Origin: Coprinellus micaceus
Lineage: Eukaryota; Basidiomycota; Agaricomycetes; Agaricales; Psathyrellaceae
Length of the DNA: 64,000 nt
NCBI GenBank assembly: GCA_951394405.1
Contig: OX596334.1
Location: 2,356,001 to 2,420,000, forward strand
Direction of reading: 5' to 3'
Of this stretch, positions 21,907 through 32,723 are shown piece after piece; within the stretch, counting starts at the first letter, position 1; each line of letters begins with the position of its first letter. A program made the position numbers and the translations under genes. The notes under the pieces are model-generated. The model had not been told where the DNA came from. It saw nothing but the letters and a program-made list of their open reading frames with translations, and searched no databases.

Positions 21907-24119
21907 ATGCTTGGTCCTCTCATAGCCCTGTGCTTTGCGTCCTCTGCCCTTGCTGTTGGGACACCGTTCGGCCAAGCGGCCGGAACGACGGGGGGTGGGA
22001 GCGCGAAGGCCGCTACCCCTAGCTCTTTAACGGAGCTGACGTCCTGGTTGAGCGACTCGACAGCTCGAGTTATTGTCTTGGACAAGACCTTTGATTTTAC
22101 TTCGAGTGAAGGCACTGCGAGGATTACAGCGTGTAAGCCGTGGACGTGCAGTCCTAATGCCCAGGTACGTCGTCGGCGTCCTAACTGGAGATCTAATCTC
22201 CTGGTGCTGACCAACTCGGCGATATAGCTGGCGCTGGATACGAACAGCTGGTGCAGCAACTACTATCCCGACGCTGCCAAGACCACTGTCACTTACAACA
22301 AGGCTGGCTTGAACCCTCTGAAAGTTGGCAGCAACAAGACGCTCCTTGGGAAGGGAAGCAACGGGGGAATGTTCGTCACACTCTTGCGATGCTCTTACGC
22401 CACGGCGGCGCTTACTGTTGGCGTAGCAAGGGCAAGGGCCTGAAGATCGCGGGGGCGAGCAACATCATCATCCAGAACATTAAAATCAGTATGTTCTCTT
22501 GGGATCATCTTATATTTTGCTCGGGGGACTCAACAGACATCCCTCCCCTTCTAAACCTAGCCGATATTAATGCGCAATACGTCTGGGTGTGTGCCTAGGA
22601 TATCCGTATCTTATACGAAGGATGCAGATTCATTCTCTTTTTTTTTTTTTTTTTTCAGGGTGGCGTACGTCCTAATGAGCCCGTTTCGTTGGTTCAACTC
22701 GCTGACCGCCCACTTTCAGGATGCTATTCAGATCGATGGAGGTAGCAACATTTGGGTTCGTCCTTCCGCCATTTGCCTCGGTGTTCAATACTCACCTTCC
22801 TTCCTAGATCGACCACAACTACGTGAGGACTACGCGCCACCTCGAATTGGAGAAGCTCAACTGACGTTCGGGCCGAACCTTCCACCCGCCGGTAGTTCCA
22901 AAACATCGCTCGCCAGATGGTTGTGACTGTACGTGATCTCCGGTCATTGGGACCGGCTGGAGGCGCTTCTGACACGCGACGTCATGCAGGGTTACAACTC
23001 GGTCACCAAGACGACTGTACGTGCGACGCCCCCTTCACATCCAACGTCATACTGTAACCGAGCAATAATTTTATCCGCATAGTTCTCGAACAACGTTTTC
23101 AATGTGAGTTATCTGAGTCCTCGACATCCGTCGGTTTTCTTAGCGCCTGACGATCATACACCCAGGGCGACGCCACCCAGTCTGCTCTGTGCAATGGACA
23201 ACACTACTGGGTCGCCCTATTCACTGGAAAGGGAGATCAGCTCACGTTCGCGTACAACTAGTGAGTCTCGCCTGCCATTCATCTCAATGGTAGTACCCTA
23301 AATCTCCACGGCTAGCTTGTACAAGACTAGTGGACGTGGACCTCATGTGTAAGTTCCCGTTAAAGCCTTCTACGTCGTTTGTCACTGACGTCTTCGACTA
23401 CTAGTGGGTAAGAACCATGTGTCGGCTACCTCGAGTCCTTTCTTGACCAACCTGTCACTGGTAACTAGTGGCACGAGCGGTTACTCTCAGAATGTCCACA
23501 TTTACAACAACGTCAGTTCTTCATACTCTTTCCGGGGAGCCCAACTAATTTTTATTGACAGTATTTTGGTCAGTGCTCCAACTGGAGTGACTCCACCTGC
23601 TAACCCTCGGAAATAGTCTCAATGGATGGACATGCCATCGACGCTCAAGTTGGCTCCAAGATTCTCCTTGAAGGAAACTACTTCAACAATGTCTGTCTTG
23701 CTATGCACTCTTTCCTCCGGCGTGTATTTCTGAATATCGTCTCAGGTGAAGATCCCGGCGCAGCGTTCGACTGGCCAAGCGTACGCCCCGGTCTCAGACG
23801 CGGAGGCTTCTGCATGCTCTGCGACTATTGGAAGGAAATGCGTTCCAAATATCAGGTGAGTGCATTGATATATTCTCCAGTGACATTAGGCGATTGATCT
23901 TGGCTTCGAAGCGTCTCTTCGGGAGCTCTCCCTGGCGTGGCGTCAGATTCTGGAACCTTGCAGGGATTCAAAGATGTGGGTTACGCTTTCTCGACCAAAC
24001 CACGGTATATGCATGCTAATATTGTCGAACAGTCTATTTCGAAGGGGGTTAGCATTATCGCGGCGTCTAGCGTTGGGTCGTATGTTCAAGCCAACGCTGG
24101 GGTCGGCAAAGTCAACTAA
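21907..24119 (+). CDS. Secreted pectin lyase, PL1 family
   Basis: Eighteen exons add up to 1140 nt, giving 379 residues, the normal size for the family. Exons: 21907-22164, 22228-22370, 22427-22488, 22561-22586, 22659-22664, 22720-22755, 22808-22822, 22896-22928, 22990-23016, 23083-23103, 23166-23260, 23316-23348, 23469-23511, 23562-23568, 23617-23690, 23746-23855, 23912-23975, 24033-24119. A signal peptide (MLGPLIALCFASSALA) precedes VGTPFGQAAGTTGGGSA, a pectin-lyase hallmark. Parallel beta-helix motifs follow: GSNKTLLGKGSNG, NIIIQNIKITDI, YVWGGDAIQIDGG, IWIDHNYF, GHAIDAQVGSKILLEGNYF. It ends NAGVGKVN. PL1 pectin lyases cleave methylated polygalacturonan by beta-elimination outside the cell. 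Exons 5 (6 nt) and 14 (7 nt) are micro-exons needed to complete conserved motifs. An 18-T run precedes exon 5. Confidence 0.9.
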
Positions 24120-24492
24120 GAAAGTTGGTGGAGAGGAAGAATCCGACATATCAGGAGAATTTGTGGCTGAAAGATGAGGAACAGTACTCTGGTAGCCTTC
24201 CATATACCTTTAATTAATATTGGCCTTTCCATTCGCTGTCTTTCGAGTTTGAGAGCCAGTTTCCGAACCAGTTTCGGCCTTGGGATTGGCGGGCGCCAAT
24301 AACTTGACCCGGTGCAGAGACCGAGAAATGATGGCATCAAAATACGCGGGGCCTCTACACAGACACCGCGTCACGTTACGGGCCTCGTTTCATGGCACTT
24401 TGAGAAGGTTTGTCCCTTGGAATCGTCCACGTCGTCCCGGGCGGCAACCAACGACCCGCAGGAATCCTTCGAGCCACCCCAATCTCTCACCG

Positions 24493-25630
24493 ATGCCTCC
24501 GCAACCAGGCGTATTCTCAGTACCATACGGGATGGGCCACAAGAGCCGTTCCAACACTGTCTATGCTGGGGACGTCGAGATGGGACAGGCATACCAACAC
24601 CACCCCATAGCTGGAAGCTCCCGGACGCATGGTACGAGTCTCCCGTGCCGCCGTATCTCCCGTGAACCTTAAATCTGATCACATGCAGAAGAAGGGAACA
24701 AGAAGGAAAGAAAGAGAAAGGACCTGTCAGGGAAGCTGGGGAAGGAGATGAACGACAGAAGGGAAGAGTGAGCCTTTCAATCGTTCCGTGCCTCCTGTCC
24801 TTATCTCGTTGACCTTCTCTCGACAGTAATCGCCACTTCAACGAAAGTATCAGCACGCTGCACGGCGTTGCGCACCAGATATCGACGCGGCCTGAATCAA
24901 ACGCCATGTACAAGCTCCGGTTATACCCCATTTCGTTGGAGCGAACTGCCTTGTTGACCCAGCTCGAATTTGAGGAGAGGAACGCAATCGATAGTGCCGA
25001 CAATGCATACAACGAGGAGAGAGAACGGGTGGAGGAGGAGTTCAAGCGGGGTCGTGATCGCGTGAAGGAACGCTTAATGGAGGGCATCGAGGAACGCCGC
25101 CGACGTGCTCGAGAGGAAAAGGATGGGGAAGGAACAGCCGGAGGTGCGTGAATTAGACAGGTTCTCGAACTCGTTATCTCATTTTCTATTCAGACGCCGC
25201 GCTGGACTCTCACTCTCGCCCACCGATCACGAGGAAGCTACGAAACAAACTGGGTACCTCGCCTCCCCCAACGCCCCTTGGTGGCCCCGGAACACTGCCT
25301 GCGGCCGGCGCCATTAGCCACCTGCCCATCACGACTGGGCCATTCTTGAACCCCCACTCCTTGTCTGTCGACGAGCTACCGTCACCGTTCCCACTTCCTC
25401 TGACATCGACGACAAATCCCAACGCGGCCGCTGTGGCCACTGCCGCCCCGAATGGAAGGCGAAGACCAAAGGGCGGAGGTGGCCAAAACAATCTGAACGT
25501 CGGAGGTTTGGGTAAGAGTCTCTCGCACATCAATAACCCCTGCAAAGAGAGCGAGATAGAGAGCGACTTGGGCGATATCAGACGAGGGAATAAGCGGCGG
25601 AGAGCTGTCCAGGCAAGTGCAGCCAAGTAA
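24493..25630 (+). CDS. Sds3-like histone deacetylase complex subunit
   Basis: Four exons (24493-24631, 24689-24767, 24827-25143, 25194-25630), 323 residues. The Sds3-like region (PF08598) runs over the middle: RKDLSGKLGKEMNDRREDN then HFNESISTLHGVAHQISTRP, then the long charged helix RTALLTQLEFEERNAIDSAD continuing into EEFKRGRDRVKERLMEGIEE. In yeast and animals Sds3-type proteins scaffold the Sin3-Rpd3 (large) histone deacetylase complex through this helix. The C-terminal half is Pro/Gly/Asn-rich and ends in basic residues (RRGNKRRRAVQASAAK), a likely nuclear localisation signal. An upstream in-frame ATG at 24280 would extend the protein with an Arg/Pro-rich segment; 24493 is preferred as it starts the conserved-looking part. 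Confidence 0.85.
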
Positions 25631-25758
25631 CGCGTGTGGACTGTTGGATTTCGTGACGGTTATGTGTGTATTTATATGTGAGTCAGTTCTTTGTATGCTC
25701 CAAGCTATTCATACTGACGGAGTTAAGTTGTATTCCATGATTTAATATGGACGGGCAT

Positions 25759-26915
25759 TCAGAGATTCTTCTTGAACCACGCGACGGCAGAAGCAAAAGC
25801 GTCCTCTTTCCCAGCCTTAACTTTGGGGTCGGACAGGTCGCCTTTGACTGCAAATCCGTGGGTGCATCCTTCGAAGTACTCCCGACTGTATCCTGGGGCA
25901 AATTTGCCATTCCCACGCATCTCATCGGCTTTGTGTTGGGCTTTGTGTGGGAATGCGACGTCGAAGGTGCAGCTGTTGATAAGAAGGGGCGCTTTGGACA
26001 TCGCGGCGTATTTCTGCGCAGTTGAGTTAGGCCCGCGGTTGCGAGCTACTTTGGGTCCTTGGTCTCACCTCTAGGTCTTCAGGATTATTGAGTAGGGAGG
26101 GATGGCTGACCACAGCGACGTCGATGAGGCTGTCGAAAGCAAGGTCGAAAGCATATCGTCCTTGAAGTGGGTAAGTAATCTTCCGCTTTCCTGCATGGCT
26201 TTTTGACGCACCCCCGAAGCAGTACCCAGTCGCTCCAATCTTGACGACCCCTTCTTCCTTCAGCGCCTCAAGCACCTTGTCCAGTGGGGGCCGGGTTTGT
26301 TCAGGTCCATGCCTGAGAAGCCAGGTCGCCCACTCAAACGGTGGGCTCTGTATGAGACGATCAATGGGTATTGGGGGTGATGGAACGCTAGAGACGCACG
26401 CACCTCGGGGTCCAGGGCATTGAGCGGTATCCCGTCCCCGTTCAAGATGTCTGGAACGATGGTCTACAGTGAGACGTGCGCGTGAATGTGAGCGGTCACT
26501 GTCTCCCGTCTCAACACACAATACATTTACTCACCTTCCAGCCGTTTCGAGCAAAATCATCAGCGAGTAACTGTGTACGATCGTCTCAAAGACTGTGCGG
26601 AATTAGGGAGGGACTGTACCTGCGCATTGACCAGTTGGGGGCCGAAGGCGTCGACGAGGAATAGTACTGCTTGGTCCTTACCGTATTCGCCGTCCGGAAG
26701 GGCGATGTAGGTGTGTACCCCTCCCACATCTTCCCAGTGCCCTGCATTTCATGTCATCTAAGCTTCAGGGATTTATAAACCTCAATGAGATCTTGGGCTT
26801 GCCTTCGGGATTCCCGTCGTGGGTGACACCTGAAGCAACCCGTTCTTTGCGTTCTACGAGGACGGTCTGATGGAATCGAAGACGAACCTTTAATGCAGTC
26901 GGGACACATGCTCAT
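25759..26915 (-). CDS. Dienelactone hydrolase family protein A
   Basis: Multi-exon minus-strand alpha/beta hydrolase of the dienelactone hydrolase family (PF01738). The N-terminus MSMCPDCIKGVTHDG leads to WEDVGGVHTYIALPDG, AVLFLVDAFGPQLVNAQ, then LLADDFARNGWK. The nucleophile elbow is GATGYCFGG (Cys nucleophile). Later NSCTFDVAFP carries the Asp region, and FEGCTHGFAVKGDLSDPKV the His. It ends AWFKKNL with no peroxisomal signal. Exons 1-3 are 26915-26888, 26829-26803 and 26741-26620. The second intron, 26802-26742 (61 nt), has a GC donor (GAAG|GCAAGC), without which the frame does not continue; the paralogue at 34.9 kb confirms the junction. DLH enzymes open lactone rings in aromatic degradation; the actual substrate here is unknown. 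It is paralogous to, and inverted relative to, the gene at 34851. Confidence 0.88.
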
Positions 26916-27831
26916 GGTAGGCAGGAGGTTCGTGTGGTGGATATGTACAGATGGGTACGCGCACTCTCAGTCCCAACAGCCGTCTAATGCCAGCTGCGTC
27001 ATGGGAAAGGCCGGTCGCATTGGTATACTGATGACACGCCCGTTGACAGCGTGGCCTACCAATATTTACGACTCGACGAAGTCGGGCTGACCCACCCCTT
27101 CAGGAATATCACTCGTTTCCCCCTCGGGGTTTGCGTGAAGCACCAGACGACACCGATATATACTTAGTCACTAACATGCTATCGCTTTAAATTTAGCATC
27201 CAGCCGCCCTTCCCTCGTGATCTGGTTGGCGCAAGCATCATTCAAATCGAGGTGGACCGAAACTCCCAAAAATCACAGCGTTGGACCAGTGGGAGGCCGG
27301 TGAGGCAGGAGGGGCTCGGAGCCAGCCCTCTTCTTGTGGGATGCCACGCATCTCAGATTGGCATGCGGCTGGAGATTAAGCTTACTGCGTAATTGCCGTA
27401 CTCCTTTCTTAGGCCCCGACTCTTGATTATGTGGGTTTTCTATTTTCGGCAAGGGAATGGCCATCTGTGGTACAGCACGCCGCCCTGTGCTCTCTGTCAT
27501 AGTGGCAGTTTTTCCCTTGTCAGGATCGCCATTACTGATACACGTTCATTTCAACCTCAGGTCCGGGCTGGATCCTCGCGCTTCGAGAATGCATAACAAC
27601 CAAGAAGGGGCGGAACACGTAAACTCGACGGCTTCTCCGATACTGGCACCACTCCAGCTCAGTTGTAAAACGCTGCACAAGCATAAGTACCTCGTGCTGG
27701 TGATCGCGCGAGATTCGCTGACGACCCCTCTCAAACCCCCTCTAACCTTTATACCCCTTGCCCACCGTTCGCGAAGCCCCAGGAGCCCGCAATCCGCTAT
27801 CACACCCCCACGCCCCCACGTCTACGTTCAA
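26916..27831. other. Divergent intergenic region
   Basis: About 900 bp between the hydrolase A gene (-) and the MYND-DUF4470 gene (+). No protein-like frame. Both promoters should lie here. CTTTATACC at about 27748 is TATA-like for the plus-strand gene. Confidence 0.4.
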
Positions 27832-30148
27832 CATGACCACCGACAACCAAAACTATCTCAATGTTTTGACTCTCGTACGGCGATCTCGCCAGTCTATTCG
27901 GTTATCAATAATGCCGAAGCGAAGGGAATCCCTGAGGGCGAACGTAGATTTAACCCTGCAGTCTTACATGTCGTATGGCTTGGGTTCAGGTCCAGGGGGT
28001 GGTACGCTGTCGGAATTAGGTTGCTATAATGATCGCGCCGAAGGAGGACCATGCACGAGCTCTGCCCTGCTCGCGTGTGCACAAGTGAGCCTATGAGTCT
28101 TCCTTGAAAGAGCCGACCCACTAACATCTTTTTGCCTAGTGCTCGTTGGTTAAGGTATGCTGAAATATCCCTGGGCCAACCAATAATTGGCTGAAACAGG
28201 GATTACCAGTACTGCTCGGGGCGCTGCCAACGACAGCATTGGCCCAGGCACAGGGTCGAATGTGAAAGCAGCATGAATAAGCATGACTGGCAGCCGCATT
28301 GGATCAAGGAGGGCAGAATGCCATCGTTCTATATCACCCCATCGGAATTGCAGGGTCCTAACCTTAATGGAATCACTGGAAATCGCCTTTGGGGTCGCTT
28401 CCCTGCTTACGATGCTCTGCAATTGGCCCACAATGAAGGGCTGGCCGCAGGTTTGTATCAAGACTTCAAGCTGTGCTTCACAGGTGCGCCCTCTTCTTGG
28501 GGTGTCCGGATGTATGCAAAACTTATGGTGCTTCTTAGCCGCCAGTGATATTCGCAATGTAGTGCAAACTATCAACAATTTCCCCAGAGGTTATCAGGGC
28601 ACCTGTGATATCTTGTTGAACGAGCCGGACGCCATCTCGGCAAATCGCAACCTGGTCATCCTTTATGTGCTCATGACGGCAGGACCGTCTATCGAAGAAG
28701 CAGCCGAGCTCGCTGTTCACCTGATGTATTCGTCTAGGCTGACCGCCAACATGGCGGCCTATTTGCAACGCTGTGTCCACATGATTTACGGAGACTCTGC
28801 CAAGGGTGGGGATATGACATTCCAACGGACGTTTCCCACAAGAGGTAGAGGGCGGCTGTTCTCCGCTCAGCCCGCCATGGCCATCAAACGCCCAGTGGAG
28901 ATGTTCTTGTCGCGGTGTGATGCCTCCCGGGCAATGCGGCGAATGAAGGACGTACTTTTCGACCCCGCGAGGCTTGACGAACGCCACAAACTGCTCGCGG
29001 CACTGGAACCTCCCCATCGCCTCGCCCACGTTTACTTCTGGAAGACAGGAGTGCTGGCTCCCTTTTCGCTAGATCTCAGTCCTTTCAATCAGCCAAATCG
29101 GTAAGTTACAATCTTTGAAATATATACATTAGCCGTGGACTTACCGTCGCCAGCCTAGCGTTCACGCCGCAGGGTAGTTGGTTGGGCAATCGGGGTGATC
29201 TATCCCCACTGCATGGCTGGGACATCACAAGAGTGCGAGCTATTGGGTTAAAGAATGGAATCGATCCCACCGGAGACATCTTTGGATGTCTCTTCTTCCA
29301 CGTCAAACAGGAGCTGAAGGAATTCATTACCCGCATTAAGGACTTCGATATCAACGTCCACCATACCCAATACGACCCCCGCCTTCTCTCGAAAGGAGTC
29401 ACCATAGGTGTGCTCCCGTCTTTTACCGATGCAATGTTCGACCGCATCGATATCGGAGACATGGGTGATAAATTTGGGGTCGCCGAATGCATCAATGACT
29501 GGGGTGTGTTGCTCGATAAGGGTAACCCACACTCCTGCATCCTCGCGCACTCAGTGAGTTGGATAGACAGCTATACCACGCCCTCCCGAACGCCGTTGTC
29601 CAGTCCCGAGAAAGTATTGGAATTCCTGAAATGGAGGTGTCGAAACATACCATCGCTCGTAAGGCACTGCGGTCGTCTCATTCTCCCTCTAGCTACTCAC
29701 TAGATCCGACAGGGCCAGCGGCTGAAAGCGCTGTTGCAGCAGGGTTCGTATTCCCCGCCGGTTTTACGCCTTATCGAGTCTTTGGACGCGTTCATCGATT
29801 ACGGCCCTAGCTTTCAGGAGTACTTGGCTTCTTGCAAAGTATACTCCACATGTCTAAGCGTCGGACTACATCAAAGAAAGATAAACAATATCCATTCCAA
29901 GGTGAGCAGATCCCAGTTCGTGACGGTCCTCCTAGAACTTGTGTGCTTTCAGAGATTTGGGATACAACTGGATACGTCCTCGCCAGTACTCCCTGACGTA
30001 TCGAAAGAAGAGTATTACAACCTATGTGAGCCTTCAATGATTCCTTTTGACAAGCGCATATTATGACTAAACCTTACCTTCAGTCGCCATTGGGGGCGCG
30101 GACCTTACCACCAGATTTGTGGAATTCGAAGTAGCCCCTGAGTACTAG
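27832..30148 (+). CDS. MYND zinc finger - DUF4470 protein
   Basis: A MYND zinc finger is assembled from three exons: CYNDRAEGGPCTSSALLACAQ (up to about 28089), a 15-nt exon 28140-28154 (CSLVK), and 28210 onward (YCSGRCQRQHWPRHRVEC). DUF4470 follows, with HDWQPHWIKEGRMPSF, GITGNRLWGRFPAYDALQL, DFKLCFTAASDIRNVVQTIN, then GPSIEEAAELAVHLMYSS. Beyond it are SLDLSPFNQPNR, HGWDITRVRAIGLKNGIDPT, GDIFGCLFFHVKQELKEFI, and a C-terminus GGADLTTRFVEFEVAPEY. MYND fingers bind proline-rich partners; DUF4470 has no known activity. The pair is common in mushroom genomes. The splice pattern before 28025 is unresolved: the start at 27832 (MTTDNQNYLN) is provisional, because the most protein-like upstream stretch (VINNAEAKGIPEGERRFNPA) is in another frame. 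The stretch at 29550-29760 is also hard to splice. Confidence 0.75.
28140..28154 (+). other. 15-nt micro-exon (MYND finger)
   Basis: TGCTCGTTGGTTAAG sits between acceptor TTTTTGCCTAG and donor GTATGC. It encodes CSLVK, which supplies one Cys of the MYND finger and joins ...ACAQ to YCSGRCQ in frame. The next acceptor must be ATTACCAG (28208-28209); the earlier AACAG breaks the frame. Confidence 0.75.
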
Positions 30149-30412
30149 GAAAGCGAGTTAAGGGGGCCACGATTAGTGACGTGTATGGCTCTGGCACGAG
30201 TACAATGATTTTAGCGAACCTTCAAAATCCACCATCTTCTTTCCTTGGCGGGGGTTTCTAGGGGTTTCTCCGTCCAAAGCGCCGGCTACCCTTTTGAGGC
30301 ACAAGTCGCCATCATCATGTCATAAGTGATCGCCTAGATCAAACTTAAACTGATTTTTGAGATTCACTATCTGAAGCCGTGCCTTGCTCTAGCTTGCTCC
30401 CCACACACCATT
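30149..30412. promoter_or_regulatory. Upstream region of ADE16/17 gene
   Basis: 264 bp between two genes in the same orientation, holding the 3' end of one and the promoter of the other. No specific site is certain. Confidence 0.3.
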
Positions 30413-32599
30413 ATGTCGCAGCCCATTGGTATGGGCCTTTTCTTCTCAATAAACCACATCCTTGCATCCTGATTATTTCGCAATGCCATAGCTCTGCTAT
30501 CCGTGTACGACAAGACTGGCCTGTTGGAGCTGGCCAAGGGTCTCCACGAATCCGGCGTTCGCCTGCTTGGATCTGGGGGAACGGCGAAGAAGATCAGGGA
30601 GGCTGGTATCCCTATCGAGTCAGTATAAGTTTCTCGAATGGGCTTGAGTTATGTTTACAGTTCTACTAGCGATGTTTCTGATATCACTAAGGCTCCTGAG
30701 ATGCTCGGAGGACGAGTGAAGACTCTCCACCCGGCCGTCCACGGAGGTACTTGTGGAACACCAGACTCGCGATACCATACTGATATTTGACGACTTCTAG
30801 GCATTCTGGCACGAAATATTCCTTCTGATCAAGCCGATCTCCAAGCCCAGGCTATCTCCCCCATTTCCATCGTCGTTTGCAACTTGTACCCCTTCTACGA
30901 AACCATCGCCAAGCCCAACTGCACCTTAGCCGACGCCGTCGAGGAGATCGACATTGGCGGCGTGACTCTCCTCCGTGCTGCCGCTAAGAATCACGCTCGG
31001 GTGTCCATCCTCTCGGATCCCAAAGATTACGAACAGTTCTTGGATTCCTGGAAGAAGGGAAGCGTCGATCAGGCCACCCGAAGCAACCTCGCTCTCAAGG
31101 CATTCGAGCAAACCGCGAAGTACGACGATGCAATCAGCGGTTACTTCCGTGAACAGTACGCCTCTGGAGAGCTTCCCGAGGAGAAGCTTGCTGGCCCTGT
31201 CCAGCGCATCGCCCTCCGATATGGTGCCAACCCCCACCAAAAGCCCGCTCAGGCTTTCGTGACCGAGGGTAAGCTCCCTTTCAAGGGTAAGTCTCTGTCC
31301 TGTGTACACGCTATGAACGACAAACTGACCCAACCTAGCCCTTTGTGGCTCCCCTGGATACATCAACTTGCTCGATGCTCTCAACTCCTACGCACTTGTC
31401 AAGGAACTACAGGACGCTCTCGGTCTTCCCGCCGCAGCGTCTTTCAAGCACGTCTCCCCCGCCGGCGCCGCTGTTGGCGTCGAGCTCAACGAAACGGAGA
31501 AGAAGGTGTACGGAGTTGAAGACCTCAAGGGGCCACTTACTCCTTTGGCTGCTGCGTATGCTCGCGCTCGTGGTAGGTTCCAGCAAAATTGCCCCTCTAA
31601 TTGGAGATCGCAACTTACATTGCATTGCAGGCGCTGATCGTATGTCCTCATTCGGTGACTTCGTCGCTCTTTCTGCCCCATGCGACGTCGCCACCGCACG
31701 TTTCATTTCCCGCGAGGTCTCCGATGGTATTATCGCTCCTGGATACTCTCCTGAGGCCCTTGACATCCTCTCCAAGAAGAAGGGTGGCAAGTACTGCGTC
31801 CTTGAAGTGAGATTGAACCAGGGAATCAGGATTCAACGAGTATACTAATTGGCATCCCTGTAGATTGACCCTTCTTACGTCCCTCCCAGCATCGAGACCA
31901 AGCGGGTCTACGGTGTTTACCTCCAGCAGAATCGCAACGATGCTAAGATTGATGCCAGCCTCTTCCAGAACCTCGTCACCGAGAACAAGGATGTAGGGCG
32001 AAATCCTTGTATCTCGGCCGAACATATCCGCTGACCGTCACCCATAGCTCCCTCGGGAGGCTGTCACAGATCTGATTGTCGCTACCCTCGCTCTCAAGTA
32101 CACCCAGTCCAACAGTGTCGCCTACGCATACCACGGAGCCATCGTTGGAATCGGCGCCGGTCAACAATCCCGCATCCACTGCACTCGCTTGGCCGGTGGA
32201 AAGGCCGACCTTTGGTGGCTCCGTCATCATCCCCAGGTCCTCGCACTCCCCTTCAAGAAAGGCGTCAAGCGTGCGGAGAAAGCCAACGCCATCGATCTCT
32301 ACGTCAGCGGCGAGGTGCTTGAGGGTGGCGAAAAGGGGCACTGGGAGAGCCTTTTCGAGGGTGCCGTCGTTCCCTTGACTGCGGAGCAGAAGAAGGAGTG
32401 GGCGACTAAGCTTGATGGCGTTTCGTGCTCGAGCGACGCGTTCTTCCCCTTCCCTGATAACGTCCACCGTGCGAGGAAGAGTGGCGTGAAGTACCTCGCT
32501 GCGCCAAGCGGAAGCGTGATGGACAAAGAGTGCATTACTGCTGCCAACGAACACGGTATCGCCTTCGCCCACACTTCTCTGCGCCTCTTCCACCACTAA
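30413..32599 (+). CDS. ADE17: AICAR transformylase / IMP cyclohydrolase
   Basis: Eight or so exons encode the bifunctional enzyme of the last two steps of de novo purine synthesis (AICAR to FAICAR to IMP), cytosolic, about 600 residues. The IMP cyclohydrolase half begins [20 protein letters not shown], then [37 protein letters not shown] and [19 protein letters not shown]. The transformylase half has [46 protein letters not shown] with the catalytic KH pair, [29 protein letters not shown], and [18 protein letters not shown] near the end, finishing LRLFHH. Exon 1 is tiny (ATGTCGCAGCCCATTG). All diagnostic motifs are present and no lesion was seen. The gene symbol follows yeast ADE16/ADE17; a single fungal homologue cannot be assigned to one of the two. 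Confidence 0.95.
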
Positions 32600-32723
32600 A
32601 ACACTCGGGCAATGCTGACGAGGGATACGAAGACAAGAAGAAAAAGGAACAGTCTGGAGTGGAAGGAAGGAATAACAAAATGCTGTATTATTTTATTTAG
32701 TGTCAAGGAAGTTTTGAATGGGT

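Noticed and set aside
23349..23468. A 40-residue extra coding segment in the pectin lyase (GKNHVSATSS...).
   Set aside because: It can be read as protein, but the join at 23348 to 23405 is out of frame. One 120-nt intron restores the phase and a collinear enzyme.
24371..25087. 238-codon antisense frame over the Sds3-like gene.
   Set aside because: It is the shadow of a well-supported spliced gene on the other strand and has no motif.
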